Made by a program: the position numbers and the translations under genes. A stretch of DNA of 64,000 bases, taken from assembly GCF_009659535.1 (NCBI RefSeq), contig NZ_VJZZ01000011.1:1-64000 (forward strand). Reading direction: 5' to 3'. The notes beneath the pieces were generated by a model, which was given only the letters and a program-made list of their open reading frames with translations, searched no databases and was not told where the DNA came from. Positions 52,973-63,009 of the stretch are shown one piece after another. This stretch comes from Aggregicoccus sp. 17bor-14. GTDB lineage: Bacteria; Myxococcota; Myxococcia; Myxococcales; Myxococcaceae. Within the stretch, counting starts at the first letter, position 1. Every line of letters begins with the position of its first letter.

Positions 52973-53374
52973 ATGCTGGGTCCAGGGGAGCTGATGCAGG
53001 CGGGTGGGGTGGGGATGTGGGGCGTGCTGACGCTGGGGCTGGTGACGCTGGGCAACGCGGCGCTCTTCGCCTGGCGGCCCGAGCGGCGGCGCGTCGGCGT
53101 CATCGCGTGCATGGCGCTGGCGACGGTGGGCTCGCTCCTGCTCGCGAGCATTACCGGCTTCGCCCACGTGGGCATCTACGCGAGCGACATGGCACGCGAG
53201 GGACAGTCCGTGGTGGCGGTGGTCATCGGCGGCCTCGCGGAGTCGCTCGCGCCCGCGGTGCTGGGGTTCGCCCTGCTCACCGTGACGGCAGTGGTGACGG
53301 CGGTGGGGATGCGCCGCCTCGGGGCGCTGGAGGCAGAGCCGCACCCTGCGCCCGTCACCGCGCCTGCCCGCTAG
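52973..53374 (+). CDS. Small membrane protein
   Basis: A 133-aa protein with three predicted membrane segments: GVGMWGVLTLGLVTLGNAAL, CMALATVGSLLLASITGF, and AVLGFALLTVTAVVTAV. The pattern of an N-terminal GELMQAGGVGMW resembles the start of MotA/TolQ-type proteins in myxobacteria, but it is too short for a full ExbB/TolQ. The start is ATG 52973. It is divergent from the ECF sigma gene and could belong to that regulon. Confidence 0.7.
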   Translation: MLGPGELMQAGGVGMWGVLTLGLVTLGNAALFAWRPERRRVGVIACMALATVGSLLLASITGFAHVGIYASDMAREGQSVVAVVIGGLAESLAPAVLGFALLTVTAVVTAVGMRRLGALEAEPHPAPVTAPAR

Positions 53375-53477
53375 GTAGCCCAGGCGCCCTCCCGCGGCGT
53401 GCACTGGGCGAGCATGCCGCCCCATCGGCCGCAGAGCCGCTTGCATCCGCCCCCCCGGGGGCGGCAAGACTTGGGGC

Positions 53478-53987
53478 ATGAGCAACGCCGATCGCCTCGT
53501 GGTGACCCGCTCCGCCTCCTCGGTGGTCCTGCCGGGACCCCTCCCGGACGAGCTCGCGCCGGACGGCCCGCTCTTCGTGGCCTTCCAGAAGAAGGAGGAG
53601 CGCCGCCGGCGCTGGCCCTACGCGCTGCCTGCGCTGGCGATCCTCGGGGCGATGGTCTGGGCGCTCACCCAGCACACCCAGGGGGCGACGGACATCATCA
53701 CCCGCCACGGCTTCAAGACGGTGAAGCCGGGCATGACCCAGCAGCAGGTGCACTCGCTGCTGGGCCGCCCGCTCGCGGCAGACGAGGAGCGGGGCAAGGA
53801 CTGCTACCGCTACGGCATGCCCACCATGGAGACTCCGAGCTTCGTGCTCTACTCGGTGTGCTTCGAGGATGGGAAGCTGCGCGACGTGCAGCAGCGGCGC
53901 TACAGCGCGTGGGACATGACGAAGCCGGGCGAGGTGAAGCCCCCGCCCGAGCCCATCGATCGCACGCGCAAGCCCTGGTCGCTCTAG
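53478..53987 (+). CDS. Membrane protein with BamE/SmpA-like domain
   Basis: A 169-aa protein. The N-terminal 45 residues are cytoplasmic and contain KKEERRRRW, then a membrane segment (YALPALAILGAMVWAL), then a BamE-like domain: TVKPGMTQQQVHSLLGRPLA and SVCFEDGKLRDVQ. BamE helps assemble outer-membrane proteins; here the domain is attached to a membrane anchor rather than a lipid, so the role may differ. ATG 53478 has GGGGC upstream. Confidence 0.75.
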   Translation: MSNADRLVVTRSASSVVLPGPLPDELAPDGPLFVAFQKKEERRRRWPYALPALAILGAMVWALTQHTQGATDIITRHGFKTVKPGMTQQQVHSLLGRPLAADEERGKDCYRYGMPTMETPSFVLYSVCFEDGKLRDVQQRRYSAWDMTKPGEVKPPPEPIDRTRKPWSL

Positions 53988-53991
53988 TTGC

Positions 53992-54204
53992 CTAGAGATC
54001 GTCGCGCGTGGGCGCACGGCGCTGCGGAGCATCGTTGTTGTTGCGCTCGGCCGGGTCGCTGGTGCCGGCCCCACGGCGGGGCTCGCTGACGTCTCCGTCG
54101 CCGCGCGTGTCGCGCCGGTCGGCGTCGGAGCCGCCGATGAGTCCGGGTTGGCTGGGGCTCTGCACGGTGCCAGTGCGGCCCGAGTCCTCCTTCTCGCCTG
54201 CCAT
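53992..54204 (-). CDS. Small hydrophilic hypothetical protein
   Basis: A 70-aa protein rich in Asp, Arg, Gly and Asn, with no predicted fold. Its start ATG 54204 has a clear ACAGGAG ribosome site. It converges on the BamE-like gene, whose stop is 5 bases away. It is probably disordered. Function unknown; whether it is expressed cannot be judged here. Confidence 0.5.
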   Translation of the reverse strand: MAGEKEDSGRTGTVQSPSQPGLIGGSDADRRDTRGDGDVSEPRRGAGTSDPAERNNNDAPQRRAPTRDDL

Positions 54205-54338
54205 GGGTGCGTCTCCTGTCGCTCGCTCGGGGCGCCGGGAGTGGCGCCCTCACCTCCGCTCAAAGCTCTCCACGCGGGGGCTGGAGGCAAGCTGCGCTCG
54301 GCCATGAGCCCGCTGGCCTGCCGCCCGGGGAGGAGGTC

Positions 54339-55250
54339 TCAGAGGCCGCCGCGCAGGTAGGTCCCGCTCTGCAGCATCCCTTCGGCCGTCGTGACGAGCA
54401 GGTTGAGCAGGCGCTCGCGGTGGAAGCCGCGTACGGGGTTCAAGGAGCCTTCGGGCGCGGGGTAGCCCTCCGGGAGCGACCAGTCGGGCGGGCGCACGCT
54501 GCCGACGGGGATGGGCTCGCCGCGTCGCAGGAGGCCCACCTCCGCATCGCTCAAGGGACGCCACGGGCACCAGGGGAGCACGCCGCGGCCGCCCACGTGC
54601 ACGCGCGCGCCCTCGCCCGGGTCCTCCCAGGGCCCGATGCGGGTGCGCGCGAGGCCCCCGAGGTGCGCACCGCAGCCCAGCGCCCGGCCCAGCTCCCGCG
54701 CGAGTGCGCGCACGTAGAAGCCGCCGCGGCAGGTGAGCTCGAGCACGCTGCGCTCGGGCAGCGCGTGGGAGCGCCAGCGTGCGGCGTGCAGGTACACGCG
54801 CGAGGGCGGCAGGGTCACCGTCTCCCCGCGGTGCACGCGGCGATAGGCGGACTCGCCGTCCACCTTCTTCGCGCTGGTGGAGGGGGGCACCTGGTCGTGC
54901 CAGCCGAGGAAGGGCCGGAGCGCCGCGTCCAGCGCCGCGGGAGTGAGGCCTGCGGTGGGCCCGCGCGACACCACCTGGCCGAGCAGGTCTCCGTTGTCCG
55001 TCTCCACGCCCCACACGACTTCAGCCACGTAGGTCTTCGGCGCCGCGTGCAGCAGGTCCATCAGCTGGGTGGCGGGGCCCGCGAGCAGCAGCATCAGCCC
55101 GTGGGCGAACGGGTCCAGCGTGCCGCCGTGCGCCACCGGCAGGCGCTTGCGGCTGAGGCCCGCGGCCTCCACCTCCTGCATGAGGGCGCGCACGAGGCTG
55201 AAGCTGGTGACGCCCACGGGCTTGTGGGCGAGGTAGATGCCCGGCTTCAT
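54339..55250 (-). CDS. truB: tRNA pseudouridine-55 synthase
   Basis: Makes pseudouridine at position 55 of tRNA. The 303-aa protein has the catalytic Asp46 in [10 protein letters not shown], plus GVTSF near the start (GVTSFSLV), [17 protein letters not shown] and the [14 protein letters not shown] region. It ends without a long PUA tail. The start ATG 55250 overlaps the stop of the methyltransferase-like gene (4 bases). It is not next to rbfA/rpsO, where truB often sits. Confidence 0.92.
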   Translation of the reverse strand: MKPGIYLAHKPVGVTSFSLVRALMQEVEAAGLSRKRLPVAHGGTLDPFAHGLMLLLAGPATQLMDLLHAAPKTYVAEVVWGVETDNGDLLGQVVSRGPTAGLTPAALDAALRPFLGWHDQVPPSTSAKKVDGESAYRRVHRGETVTLPPSRVYLHAARWRSHALPERSVLELTCRGGFYVRALARELGRALGCGAHLGGLARTRIGPWEDPGEGARVHVGGRGVLPWCPWRPLSDAEVGLLRRGEPIPVGSVRPPDWSLPEGYPAPEGSLNPVRGFHRERLLNLLVTTAEGMLQSGTYLRGGL

Positions 55251-55918
55251 GGCAGCTGCACGCGCAGGTTTCGCGCGCGCCGGGCGCGCTTGGGCGAGAG
55301 CTCCACGCCGACCGCGTCCAGCCCCAGCGCGTTGGCCACCGCGAGCGCGGTGCCCAGGCCGCAGAAGGGGTCCACCACCGTGCGGGTGGAGGTGTGCTGG
55401 AGGATGAAGCGGCAGGCGGCCACGCAGGCCGAGACGCCCATGGCCTTGGTCCAGGTCATCTCGCCCAGCTCGGGCAGCACGTCCGCGGTGGCGTGCGCGA
55501 GGTTCGCGCGCACGCCGCGCGAGAAGCACAGCAGGTGCGAGTAGGAGGGGCGGCCCCAGGTGACGGTGCCCGCGGGCTTGCGGCACACCACCTTGTGGAA
55601 CAGCGTCTCGAAGCCGGCCTCCTCGGCGGCGCGACTGCACAGGTAGCCCTTGTCCACCCAGACGCCATCCGGCTTGATGTCCGTCTGGTAGAAGAGCGCG
55701 ACGCCGTCCTCGGGGACGCGCGCGAGCACGAGCCGGGCCGCGCCCACGAACCAGCGCTTCCAGTCGGGCAGCGCCATCCCGGACAGCTCCGACACGTCCG
55801 GCAGCGAGGTGACCACCGAGCAGCCGGCGAGCGTCCCTTGCGCCTCGAGCCACGCGAGCGCGTCCGTGCAGTGCACGGTGCGCTGGGGCTGGGGGGCTTC
55901 GGGGGTGGGAGGGAGCAC
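55247..55918 (-). CDS. DNA-methylase-fold protein with altered motif IV
   Basis: A 223-aa SAM-dependent methyltransferase-like protein. The SAM-binding motif is [19 protein letters not shown] (near residue 180). In the place of the catalytic (S/D/N)PP(Y/F) motif it has TSLPD. The order (motif IV before motif I) is like beta-class amino-methyltransferases. The start is most likely GTG 55918; TTG codons upstream are alternatives. It is coupled to truB and divergent from an ADOP permease. A nucleic-acid target, perhaps RNA, is possible. Confidence 0.75.
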   Translation of the reverse strand: MLPPTPEAPQPQRTVHCTDALAWLEAQGTLAGCSVVTSLPDVSELSGMALPDWKRWFVGAARLVLARVPEDGVALFYQTDIKPDGVWVDKGYLCSRAAEEAGFETLFHKVVCRKPAGTVTWGRPSYSHLLCFSRGVRANLAHATADVLPELGEMTWTKAMGVSACVAACRFILQHTSTRTVVDPFCGLGTALAVANALGLDAVGVELSPKRARRARNLRVQLP

Positions 55919-56035
55919 GGGGCGAGGAGCCTCGCCCAGGCGGGCCCCTGGCCCAAGGGGCAAGTGCGGGGCCGCGATGCAATGGCCCGGCCGCCCGTGC
56001 GTAGGCGCGGACAGGCACCCCCCGGAGAGTCCTCC

Positions 56036-58492
56036 ATGTCCCTGCTCCTCGAAGACCTGCGCTACGCCGGTCGCATGCTGGTGAAGAAGCCCGGCTTCAC
56101 GCTCGTCGCCCTGCTCACGCTCGCGCTCGCCATCGGCGCGAACACCGCCATCTTCAGCGTGGTGAACGGCGTGCTCCTGCGCCCGCTCGCCTTCCGCGAG
56201 CCCGAGCGGCTGCAGCAGCTGGTGCGCGCCTTTCCCGGGGGCGACACCACCTCGATGTCGGTGCCCAAGTACCACTTCCTGCGCGACCAGACGGACAGCT
56301 ACTCGGGGGTGGCGGCCTTCGACAACCTGGGCTCAGGCTTCAACCTCGCGAGCGACGGCACGCCGGAGCGCGTGGTGGGCTCTCGCGTCACGCACAACTT
56401 CTTCACCGTGTTCGGCACGGCGCCCGCCCTCGGGCGCGACTTCCTGCCCGAGGAGGACCGTCCGGGCGCGGCGCGCGTGGTGGTGCTCAGCCACGGGCTG
56501 TGGCAGCGGCGCTTCGGCGCGGACCCCGGCATCGTGGGGCGCAGCGTGGTGCTCAACGACGAGAGCTACACGGTCATCGGCGTGGCGCCGCAGAGCTTCC
56601 GCTACCCGCAGACGGCGCAGCTGTGGACGCCCCTGCAGCTCAACCCCGCGAGCACGGACAAGGCCAACTACCTGGAGGTGGTGGGGCGGCTCAAGCCCGG
56701 GACGGCGGCGGAGGCGGCGCGCGCACAGCTCGCGCTCGTCACCGAGCGCTTCCGCAAGACCTTCCCCGAGACGCTGGACGAGAAGGAGTCCTTCGCCTCG
56801 CGCAACCTGCAGGAGTACCTCACGGGGGACCTGAAGCCGGCGCTGCTGGTCTTGCTCGGGGCGGTGGGGCTGGTGCTGCTCATCGCGTGCGTGAACCTCG
56901 CGAACCTGCAGCTCGCGCGCGCGGCGACGCGGGCGCGGGAGATCGCCGTGCGCAGCGCGCTGGGGGCGAGCTCGGGCCGCATCGTGCGCCAGCTGCTCAC
57001 CGAGAGCCTGGTGCTCGCGGTGATGGGAGGCCTGCTCGGCGTGCTGGTGGCGGCGGCGCTGGTGCCCAGCCTGCTCGCGCTCGCGCCCGAGGAGCTGCAG
57101 CGCTTCGACGGCGTGGGGCTGGACGGGAAGGTGCTCGCGTTCAGCGCGGGCATCTCGCTCCTCACCGGCGTGCTCTTCGGCATCCTCCCGGCGACCCATG
57201 CGGTGCGCACGGACCTGCAGGTGGCGCTCAAGGAGGGCGCGCAGCGCACGAGCAGCGGGCCCTCGGGGGTGCGCACGCGGCGCCTGCTGGTACTGGGCGA
57301 GGTGGCGCTCGCGGTGGTGCTGCTCATCGGGGCCTCCCTGCTGGTGAAGAGCTTCGCGCAGCTGCGGGGCACGGCGCCGGGCTTCGATCCCCAGGGCGTG
57401 CTCACGATGAAGCTCTCGCTGCCCGAGGCGCGCTACGGCTCTCCGGAGGCGCTCGCGCGCTTCCACGACCAGGTGCTCGCGCGCGTGGCGGCGCTGCCCG
57501 GGGTGAGCGCGGCGGGGGCGGCGGCGAGCCTGCCGCTCGAGGGCGGGCCTGACATGACCTTCACCATCGAGGGCCGCTACAAGGGCGGCGTGGACGAGGG
57601 CGTGGGCGGGGCGCAGTACCGCGCGGTGACGCCGGGCTACTTCCCCGCGCTGCGCATCCCGCTGGTGCGCGGGCGCAGCATCGCGCAGACGGACGGCGTG
57701 GGGGCGCCGGGCGTGGTGCTGATCAACGAGACCGCGGCGAAGAAGTACTTCAAGGACCAGGACCCGGTGGGCCAGCGCATCTGGGTGGGCAAGCCGGTGG
57801 TGCCGGAGCTCGCGGACGCGGCGCCCCGCGAGATCGTGGGCGTGGTGAAGGACGTGCGCGAGGGGGGCCTGGAGAAGGAGGTGCCCGCGGTGCTCTACAT
57901 CCCGATGGCGCAGGTGGCCCCCGCGCTCAACACGCTGCTGGTGCGCCTGCTGCCGCAGAGCCTGGTGGTGCGCAGCTCGGCGGGGGACCCCGCGCGGCTC
58001 GGGCCCCAGGTGAGCCGGGAGATCTGGGCGGTGGACTCGCGCCAGCCGGTGACGAACATGCTCACCATGGAGGAGATCGTGGCGCGCTCCCTGGGGGCGC
58101 AGCGCTTCAACATGCTGCTCATCGGCACGCTCGCCGCGCTCGCGCTGGTGCTCGCGGCGGTGGGCATCTACGGCGTGCTCAGCTACCTCGTGAGCCTGCG
58201 CACCCAGGAGATCGGGGTGCGGGTGGCGCTCGGGGCCACGCGCCAGAGCGTCATCCGGCTGGTGCTCGCGCAGGGCATGGGGGCGGTGCTCGCGGGGGCG
58301 GCGCTGGGGGTCGCGGGCGCCTTCGCGCTCAGCCGCCTGCTCGCGAGCCTGCTGTACGGGGTGAGCGCCGTGGACCCGCTCGCCTTCGTGGCCTCGCCCC
58401 TGCTCCTGCTGCTGGTGGCGCTGGGGGCGACCTACCTCCCTGCGCTGCGGGCCGCGCGCGTGCAGCCGATGGTGGCGCTGAAGGCGGACTAG
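56036..58492 (+). CDS. ADOP-type FtsX/MacB-like permease without prefix domain
   Basis: An 818-aa duplicated permease. It starts directly with the first permease half ([35 protein letters not shown], in pieces) and lacks the cytoplasmic prefix seen in the relative at 28353. Two FtsX-like regions are present, at about residues 280-400 and 690-815, with two MacB-like periplasmic domains. No ATPase is adjacent. It starts at ATG 56036 with GGAGAG upstream. No PadR regulator is next to this copy. The substrate is unknown. Confidence 0.9.
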   Translation: MSLLLEDLRYAGRMLVKKPGFTLVALLTLALAIGANTAIFSVVNGVLLRPLAFREPERLQQLVRAFPGGDTTSMSVPKYHFLRDQTDSYSGVAAFDNLGSGFNLASDGTPERVVGSRVTHNFFTVFGTAPALGRDFLPEEDRPGAARVVVLSHGLWQRRFGADPGIVGRSVVLNDESYTVIGVAPQSFRYPQTAQLWTPLQLNPASTDKANYLEVVGRLKPGTAAEAARAQLALVTERFRKTFPETLDEKESFASRNLQEYLTGDLKPALLVLLGAVGLVLLIACVNLANLQLARAATRAREIAVRSALGASSGRIVRQLLTESLVLAVMGGLLGVLVAAALVPSLLALAPEELQRFDGVGLDGKVLAFSAGISLLTGVLFGILPATHAVRTDLQVALKEGAQRTSSGPSGVRTRRLLVLGEVALAVVLLIGASLLVKSFAQLRGTAPGFDPQGVLTMKLSLPEARYGSPEALARFHDQVLARVAALPGVSAAGAAASLPLEGGPDMTFTIEGRYKGGVDEGVGGAQYRAVTPGYFPALRIPLVRGRSIAQTDGVGAPGVVLINETAAKKYFKDQDPVGQRIWVGKPVVPELADAAPREIVGVVKDVREGGLEKEVPAVLYIPMAQVAPALNTLLVRLLPQSLVVRSSAGDPARLGPQVSREIWAVDSRQPVTNMLTMEEIVARSLGAQRFNMLLIGTLAALALVLAAVGIYGVLSYLVSLRTQEIGVRVALGATRQSVIRLVLAQGMGAVLAGAALGVAGAFALSRLLASLLYGVSAVDPLAFVASPLLLLLVALGATYLPALRAARVQPMVALKAD

Positions 58493-58655
58493 CAGCGGGA
58501 CTGCGCACTCCCGGACGCCGTGTGCGGGGGCGGCGCACCGGGGGGCAGTGCGTTCGTCTGCTGCCGCACCGGCTCCTGTCCCCATCGACGATGGTGGCAA
58601 GCCCCCCGGCCGCCCTACCTTGCCGAAGGCCTGCTGCACCCGGGGGGCAACACCG

Positions 58656-61121
58656 ATGACGTTCAGCTCAGAGCTCCGGGAGATCCCCGGAGCGCGCTGG
58701 GTCTCCGCCGCAGCGGCCGTGGTGGCCGTGACGGTGACGGGCCTCGCGCTCGTGGGCTGGGCGTTGGAGGTGCCGGGGCTCTACCGCTGGGGCCCGGCGC
58801 TGCCGGACATGGTGCCCGCCACCTGCATGCGCGTGCTGCTGCTCGCGCTCGCGCTGGTGCTGCAGCTGGTGCCGGGCGGCTTCCGGCTGCAGTCGCGCGT
58901 GGCGCAGGCGACGGCGGCCGTGGCGGTGGTGCTGGGGGCGATGACCCTGTGGGAGGCGCTGACGGGTGAGCAGCTCCCGCTGCTCCTTCGGGCGGGCAAC
59001 CTGCAGCCGGAGGGAGGGCTCGCGGCGCGCCCCGCGCTGAGCACGGCCCTGAGCGTGGTGCTGCTGGGCCTCGCGCTGCTGCTGCTCGAGGTGCCCTCGT
59101 GGCTCGGGGTGCGCCCCAGTGAGGTGCTCACGCTCGCCAACGCGCTGCTGCTCACCGTGGTGCTCAACGGCTACATCCACCGGGTGGGCAGCCTGGACCC
59201 GCGGCCCAGCGGCGGGGTGCCGCTCGCCATGGCGCTGCCCACGGCGGTGGCGCTGTTCAGCCTCGGACTTGCCACCCTGTGCGCGAGGGTGGGGCGCAGG
59301 GGGGTGATGGCGCAGCTCACCAGCGCGAAGCTGGGCGGCTTCTTTGCCCGCAGGCTCGCCCCCTACGTGGTGTTCGGGCCGCTGGTGCTGGGAGTGCTGC
59401 TCGCGGGGCTCGCGGCGGGCACCGGGCTGCCGCTCACGCTGGCCACGGTGATGCTCGCCTCGCTCGTCTCGGCGCTGGGCCTGCTCTTGCTCCTGCTCGC
59501 GGCGCGCGTGCTGGACCGCATCGACCGCACGCGCCAGGAGGTGGCCGAGGCGCTGCAGCGCTCGGAGGTGCGCTTTCGCGGCCTGCTGGAGACCGCCCCG
59601 GACGCCATCGTGACGGTGGATGCGAGCGGGCGCATCCTCTACGCCAACGCGCAGACGGAGCGGCTCTTCGGCTTCCCGCGCGCGGAGCTGCTCGGCCAGG
59701 ACGTCTCCGTGCTGCTGAGCGAGGTGCGCCGCAGCGCGCACCGGCGCGAGCGCAACGCGTACTTCTCCTCGCCCCTGCTGCGCGCGCAGCGCGGGGTGAT
59801 GCGGCTGGTGGGCACGCGCAAGGACGGGCGCGAGGTGCCGCTCGAGGTGAGCCTCAGCCCGGTGGAGGAGGGGAGCTTCACCGAGGTGACGGCGGTGCTG
59901 CGCGACATCTCCCGGCGCCTGCAGGCGGACGCGGAGCGCGAGCGGCTGCTCAGCCTGGAGCAGCAGGCGCGCGCGGAGGCGGAGGCAGGCCAGGCGCTGC
60001 TGCAGACGGTGCTCGACGAGGCCCCGGTGGGGGTGCTCTTCGTGGAGCCGGGCGAGGCGCCTCCCCTGGTGAACCGTGCGCTGCGCGAGCTGCTGGGCAA
60101 GCCGGGGCGCGTGGGGCGCGAGCAGCTGGTGAGCCGGCTGCGCATGCCGGACGGGGCCACCCTGCCGGTCGCGGACATGCCCTTCGCGCGGGCGCTGCGC
60201 GGCCACTCGGTGCGCGCGGAGGTGTACCTGCTGCAGCCCGAGGGGCGCCCCGCGGTGCCGGTGCTGGTGAACGCGGCCCCGGCGCGCGAGCCGCGCGGGC
60301 GCATCCTCGGCGCGGTGGTGACCCTGCAGGACATCTCGGCGCGCTGGGAGCTGGAGCGGCTGCAGGAGGAGTACGTGGGGCTCATCTCCCACGACCTGAG
60401 GAACCCCCTCAACAACATCTCCGTGCGCCTGCAGAACCTGCGGCGGGTGCTGGAGGTGCGCGGGCGCGAGGAGGAGCAGGACTACGCGCGCGAGCGGCTG
60501 CTGCTGGATGGCGTGCTGCGCAGCGTGGACCGGATGAACGGGATGGTGGAGGAGCTGCTGGACACCACGCGCCTGGAGAGCGGCGTGGAGCTGCACAAGG
60601 AGCCCACCGAGCTCGCGCGCTTCCTCGCCGACGTCATGGAGCGCACGGTGCTGCCCGAGGAGCGCTCGCGGCTGCGCCTCGAGGTGCCGAGGCCCGTGGG
60701 GCCCGTGTCGGTGGACCCGGCGCGGCTCGAGCGCGTGGTGGTCAACCTCCTCTCCAACGCGCTCAAGTACTGCCCGCCGGGCACCCCCGTGGTGGTGCGC
60801 CTGGAGCGCGAGGGCGGGGTCGCGGTGGTCAGCGTGCGCGACGAGGGGCCCGGCATCCCCGAGGACAAGGCGGCGCGCCTCTTCGAGAAGTACTTCCGCG
60901 TGCGCTCGGTGAAGGGCGTGGAGGGCCTGGGGCTGGGGCTCTACATCAGCCGCCTCATCGTGGAGGCGCACGGCGGGCACATCTGGGTGGACAGCCACCC
61001 GGGCGCGGGCTCCACCTTCGGCTTCAGCGTGCCGGTGGGCACGGGCGCTGCGGGCGAGGCGGCGCCGCGCACCCACGAGGAGGACAGCTCGGAGCTGGCC
61101 AGCGCGGGGCCCCCGGGATAG
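58656..61121 (+). CDS. Membrane sensor histidine kinase with PAS domains
   Basis: An 821-aa sensor kinase. The N-terminal part has about eight membrane segments (to residue ~285), then two PAS domains (about 300-420 and 440-560; the first has DAIVTVDASGRILYAN), then HisKA with phospho-acceptor His579 in SHDLRNPLNN, and HATPase with VVNLLSNALKY, DEGPGIPED and GLGLGLY. No response regulator is adjacent. The start is ATG 58656; the frame is open further upstream. Confidence 0.9.
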   Translation: MTFSSELREIPGARWVSAAAAVVAVTVTGLALVGWALEVPGLYRWGPALPDMVPATCMRVLLLALALVLQLVPGGFRLQSRVAQATAAVAVVLGAMTLWEALTGEQLPLLLRAGNLQPEGGLAARPALSTALSVVLLGLALLLLEVPSWLGVRPSEVLTLANALLLTVVLNGYIHRVGSLDPRPSGGVPLAMALPTAVALFSLGLATLCARVGRRGVMAQLTSAKLGGFFARRLAPYVVFGPLVLGVLLAGLAAGTGLPLTLATVMLASLVSALGLLLLLLAARVLDRIDRTRQEVAEALQRSEVRFRGLLETAPDAIVTVDASGRILYANAQTERLFGFPRAELLGQDVSVLLSEVRRSAHRRERNAYFSSPLLRAQRGVMRLVGTRKDGREVPLEVSLSPVEEGSFTEVTAVLRDISRRLQADAERERLLSLEQQARAEAEAGQALLQTVLDEAPVGVLFVEPGEAPPLVNRALRELLGKPGRVGREQLVSRLRMPDGATLPVADMPFARALRGHSVRAEVYLLQPEGRPAVPVLVNAAPAREPRGRILGAVVTLQDISARWELERLQEEYVGLISHDLRNPLNNISVRLQNLRRVLEVRGREEEQDYARERLLLDGVLRSVDRMNGMVEELLDTTRLESGVELHKEPTELARFLADVMERTVLPEERSRLRLEVPRPVGPVSVDPARLERVVVNLLSNALKYCPPGTPVVVRLEREGGVAVVSVRDEGPGIPEDKAARLFEKYFRVRSVKGVEGLGLGLYISRLIVEAHGGHIWVDSHPGAGSTFGFSVPVGTGAAGEAAPRTHEEDSSELASAGPPG

Positions 61122-61165
61122 GGGGGTGGGCAAAAGGACGCGCGGGGTGTAGACCCAGGGGACTC

Positions 61166-61540
61166 ATGTCATTCCAGATCATCGTCCATGAGCAGGACCG
61201 CATCCTCGAAGTCGTCTACCCCGAGCGCCCCAGCGCCGCGGACGTGGCGGACTATCTGGCGAAGGTGCGCCCCGTCATCGAGCAGTTCGCGGGGCCCTGG
61301 AGCGCGCTGGTGGACCAGTCGCAGCTGCGCATGCTCGCGCGCGAGTTCGTGCCCCAGATGGCGAGCCTCAACGCCTTCGCCCAGCTCAAGGGCATGCAGC
61401 GCTCGGCGCGCATCGTCTCGGACGCGGCGAGCGGCCTGCAGGCCTGGCGCATGACGAAGCAGGCGCTGCTCACCATTCCCACCTCGACCTTCGACAACCG
61501 CGCAGACGCGCTCGCCTGGCTGAAGGACCCCGAGGCCTGA
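61166..61540 (+). CDS. STAS/SpoIIAA-like protein
   Basis: A 124-aa protein whose pattern (FQIIVHEQDRILEVVYPERPSAADVADYLAKV, seen in pieces) is of the SpoIIAA-like/STAS type. It may bind lipids or act as a partner of a kinase or transporter. It lies 44 bases after the histidine kinase gene and may be in the same operon. Function not known. Confidence 0.7.
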   Translation: MSFQIIVHEQDRILEVVYPERPSAADVADYLAKVRPVIEQFAGPWSALVDQSQLRMLAREFVPQMASLNAFAQLKGMQRSARIVSDAASGLQAWRMTKQALLTIPTSTFDNRADALAWLKDPEA

Positions 61541-61633
61541 AGGCAGGGCGGGCAGGCGCGGGAGGCCGCAGGTTGTCCCGCCGCCGGGGGCAGCACACCC
61601 TGAGGGGTCCCACCCGCTTCCGGAGGTGACCCC

Positions 61634-62029
61634 ATGGGCCTGCAGCAGACGTACGGCGACGTGCTGGACACGGCGAAGCAGCTCGGCGTGCAGCTGACCG
61701 AGGTGAAGGAGGACGGCGGCAAGCTCGTCCTCAAGGGCAGCGCCCCCTACGCCTTCGAGCGCGACCTCGTCTGGGACAAGATCAAGACCCACGCGAACTG
61801 GCAGGCCGAGACGATGGTGGACCTGAAGGTCAGCCACGACGACGCCTATGGCTACTGGACGGTGAAGAGCGGCGACACGCTCTCCAAGATCGCCCAGCAG
61901 CTCTACCGCGACCCCAAGCTGTACCCGAAGATCTTCGAGCTCAACCGCGATCAGCTGAAGGACCCGGACAAGATCCAGGTCGGCCAGCGGCTGAAGCTCC
62001 CGTCCAAGGACTCCGTGAAGCACGCCTGA
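61634..62029 (+). CDS. BON/LysM protein (Kbp/YgaU-like)
   Basis: A 131-aa protein with an N-terminal BON-like domain and a C-terminal LysM domain (YWTVKSGDTLSKIAQQLY, NRDQLKDPDKIQVGQRLKLP). E. coli Kbp (YgaU) has the same layout and binds potassium ions in the cytoplasm. No signal peptide is visible here either. GGAGG precedes ATG 61634. It converges on the exonuclease III gene after 14 bases. Confidence 0.87.
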   Translation: MGLQQTYGDVLDTAKQLGVQLTEVKEDGGKLVLKGSAPYAFERDLVWDKIKTHANWQAETMVDLKVSHDDAYGYWTVKSGDTLSKIAQQLYRDPKLYPKIFELNRDQLKDPDKIQVGQRLKLPSKDSVKHA

Positions 62030-62043
62030 AGCGCGTGCGGCAC

Positions 62044-63009
62044 TCAGGGCGTGGTGCGCGGGCGCGCGGTGGTCGCGCGCTTGCGCGCCGCCGGCACCTT
62101 CTTCGCGGCCGGTGCCTTCGCTGCAGGCACCTTCACGGTGTTGCGCGCCTTGACTGCGACGGGCGCCTTCTCGGCCTTCCTGGCCGGCGGCGCCTTGGCA
62201 GCGGGCGCCGTGCGCACGACGTTGGCGCCCAGGACCTTGGGGTCCATCGTCACGCTCACCGGGCAGTGATCCGAGCCGTGCACGTCCGGGTGGATGGCCG
62301 CCGCGCGCACGAAGGGCATCGCGCCGGGGGAGGCGAGCACGTAGTCGATCCTCCAGCCCACGTTGCGCTCGCGCGCTCCGCCGCGCTGGCTCCACCAGCT
62401 GTAGTGGCCGCCGGCCGGCTGGAAGTGGCGGAAGGTGTCCACCCAGCCCGCGGCGAGCCAGCGCGAGAGCTCCTCGCGCTCCTCGGGGCGAAAGCCGCTC
62501 GTCTCGCGGTTCTCGCGGGGGCGCGCGAGGTCCAGCTCCGCGTGCGCGGTGTTGAAGTCACCCATCACGAGCAGCCGCTCGCCCTTCAGGTGCGCGCGCT
62601 TCAGCCGGTCGAAGAGCACGGCGTAGAAGCGCAGCTTGTAGGGGATGCGGCTGTTGTCGCGCTCCTTGCCGTTGCCGTTGGGGAAGTACGCGTTGACGAC
62701 CGTGAGCTGGCCGAAGGTGGCCACCTGCAGGCGCCCCTCGCAGTCCAGGTCGTCGTGGCCGAGCAGCGTCTCCACGCAGTCGGGCCGGAGCCGGCTGAAC
62801 AGCCCCACGCCGCTGTAGCCCGCGCGCGTCGCGTGCACGAAGTGGGTGTGCCAGCCCTCGGGCGAGCGCGCCTCGTCCGGCAGCTGCTCCGCTTGGGCGC
62901 GCACCTCCTGCACCCCCACCACGTCTGCGCCGCTCGCGTGCAGCCAGCTGCAGAAGCCCTTCTTGTGCGCCGCGCGCAGCCCGTTCACGTTCCAGGAGAC
63001 GATCTTCAC
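62044..63009 (-). CDS. xth: Exonuclease III-type nuclease with basic tail
   Basis: A DNA-repair AP endonuclease/exonuclease of the EEP family. The 321-aa protein has KIVSWNVNGLR (N-terminal metal site), VQEVRA (catalytic Glu), GDFNTAH, GWRIDYVLAS and HGSDHCPVSV (catalytic Asp-His). After residue about 257 there is a 65-residue tail made of Ala, Lys, Pro and Arg repeats (KAPAAKKVPAARKRA), like histone H1 tails, which could hold the enzyme on DNA. The stop of the upstream gene overlaps its start (ATGA). Confidence 0.92.
   Translation of the reverse strand: MKIVSWNVNGLRAAHKKGFCSWLHASGADVVGVQEVRAQAEQLPDEARSPEGWHTHFVHATRAGYSGVGLFSRLRPDCVETLLGHDDLDCEGRLQVATFGQLTVVNAYFPNGNGKERDNSRIPYKLRFYAVLFDRLKRAHLKGERLLVMGDFNTAHAELDLARPRENRETSGFRPEEREELSRWLAAGWVDTFRHFQPAGGHYSWWSQRGGARERNVGWRIDYVLASPGAMPFVRAAAIHPDVHGSDHCPVSVTMDPKVLGANVVRTAPAAKAPPARKAEKAPVAVKARNTVKVPAAKAPAAKKVPAARKRATTARPRTTP

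Noticed and set aside
56333-58639. Open frame of 768 codons opposite the second ADOP gene
   Set aside because: Same reasoning: compositionally biased and overlapped by a well-supported permease gene.
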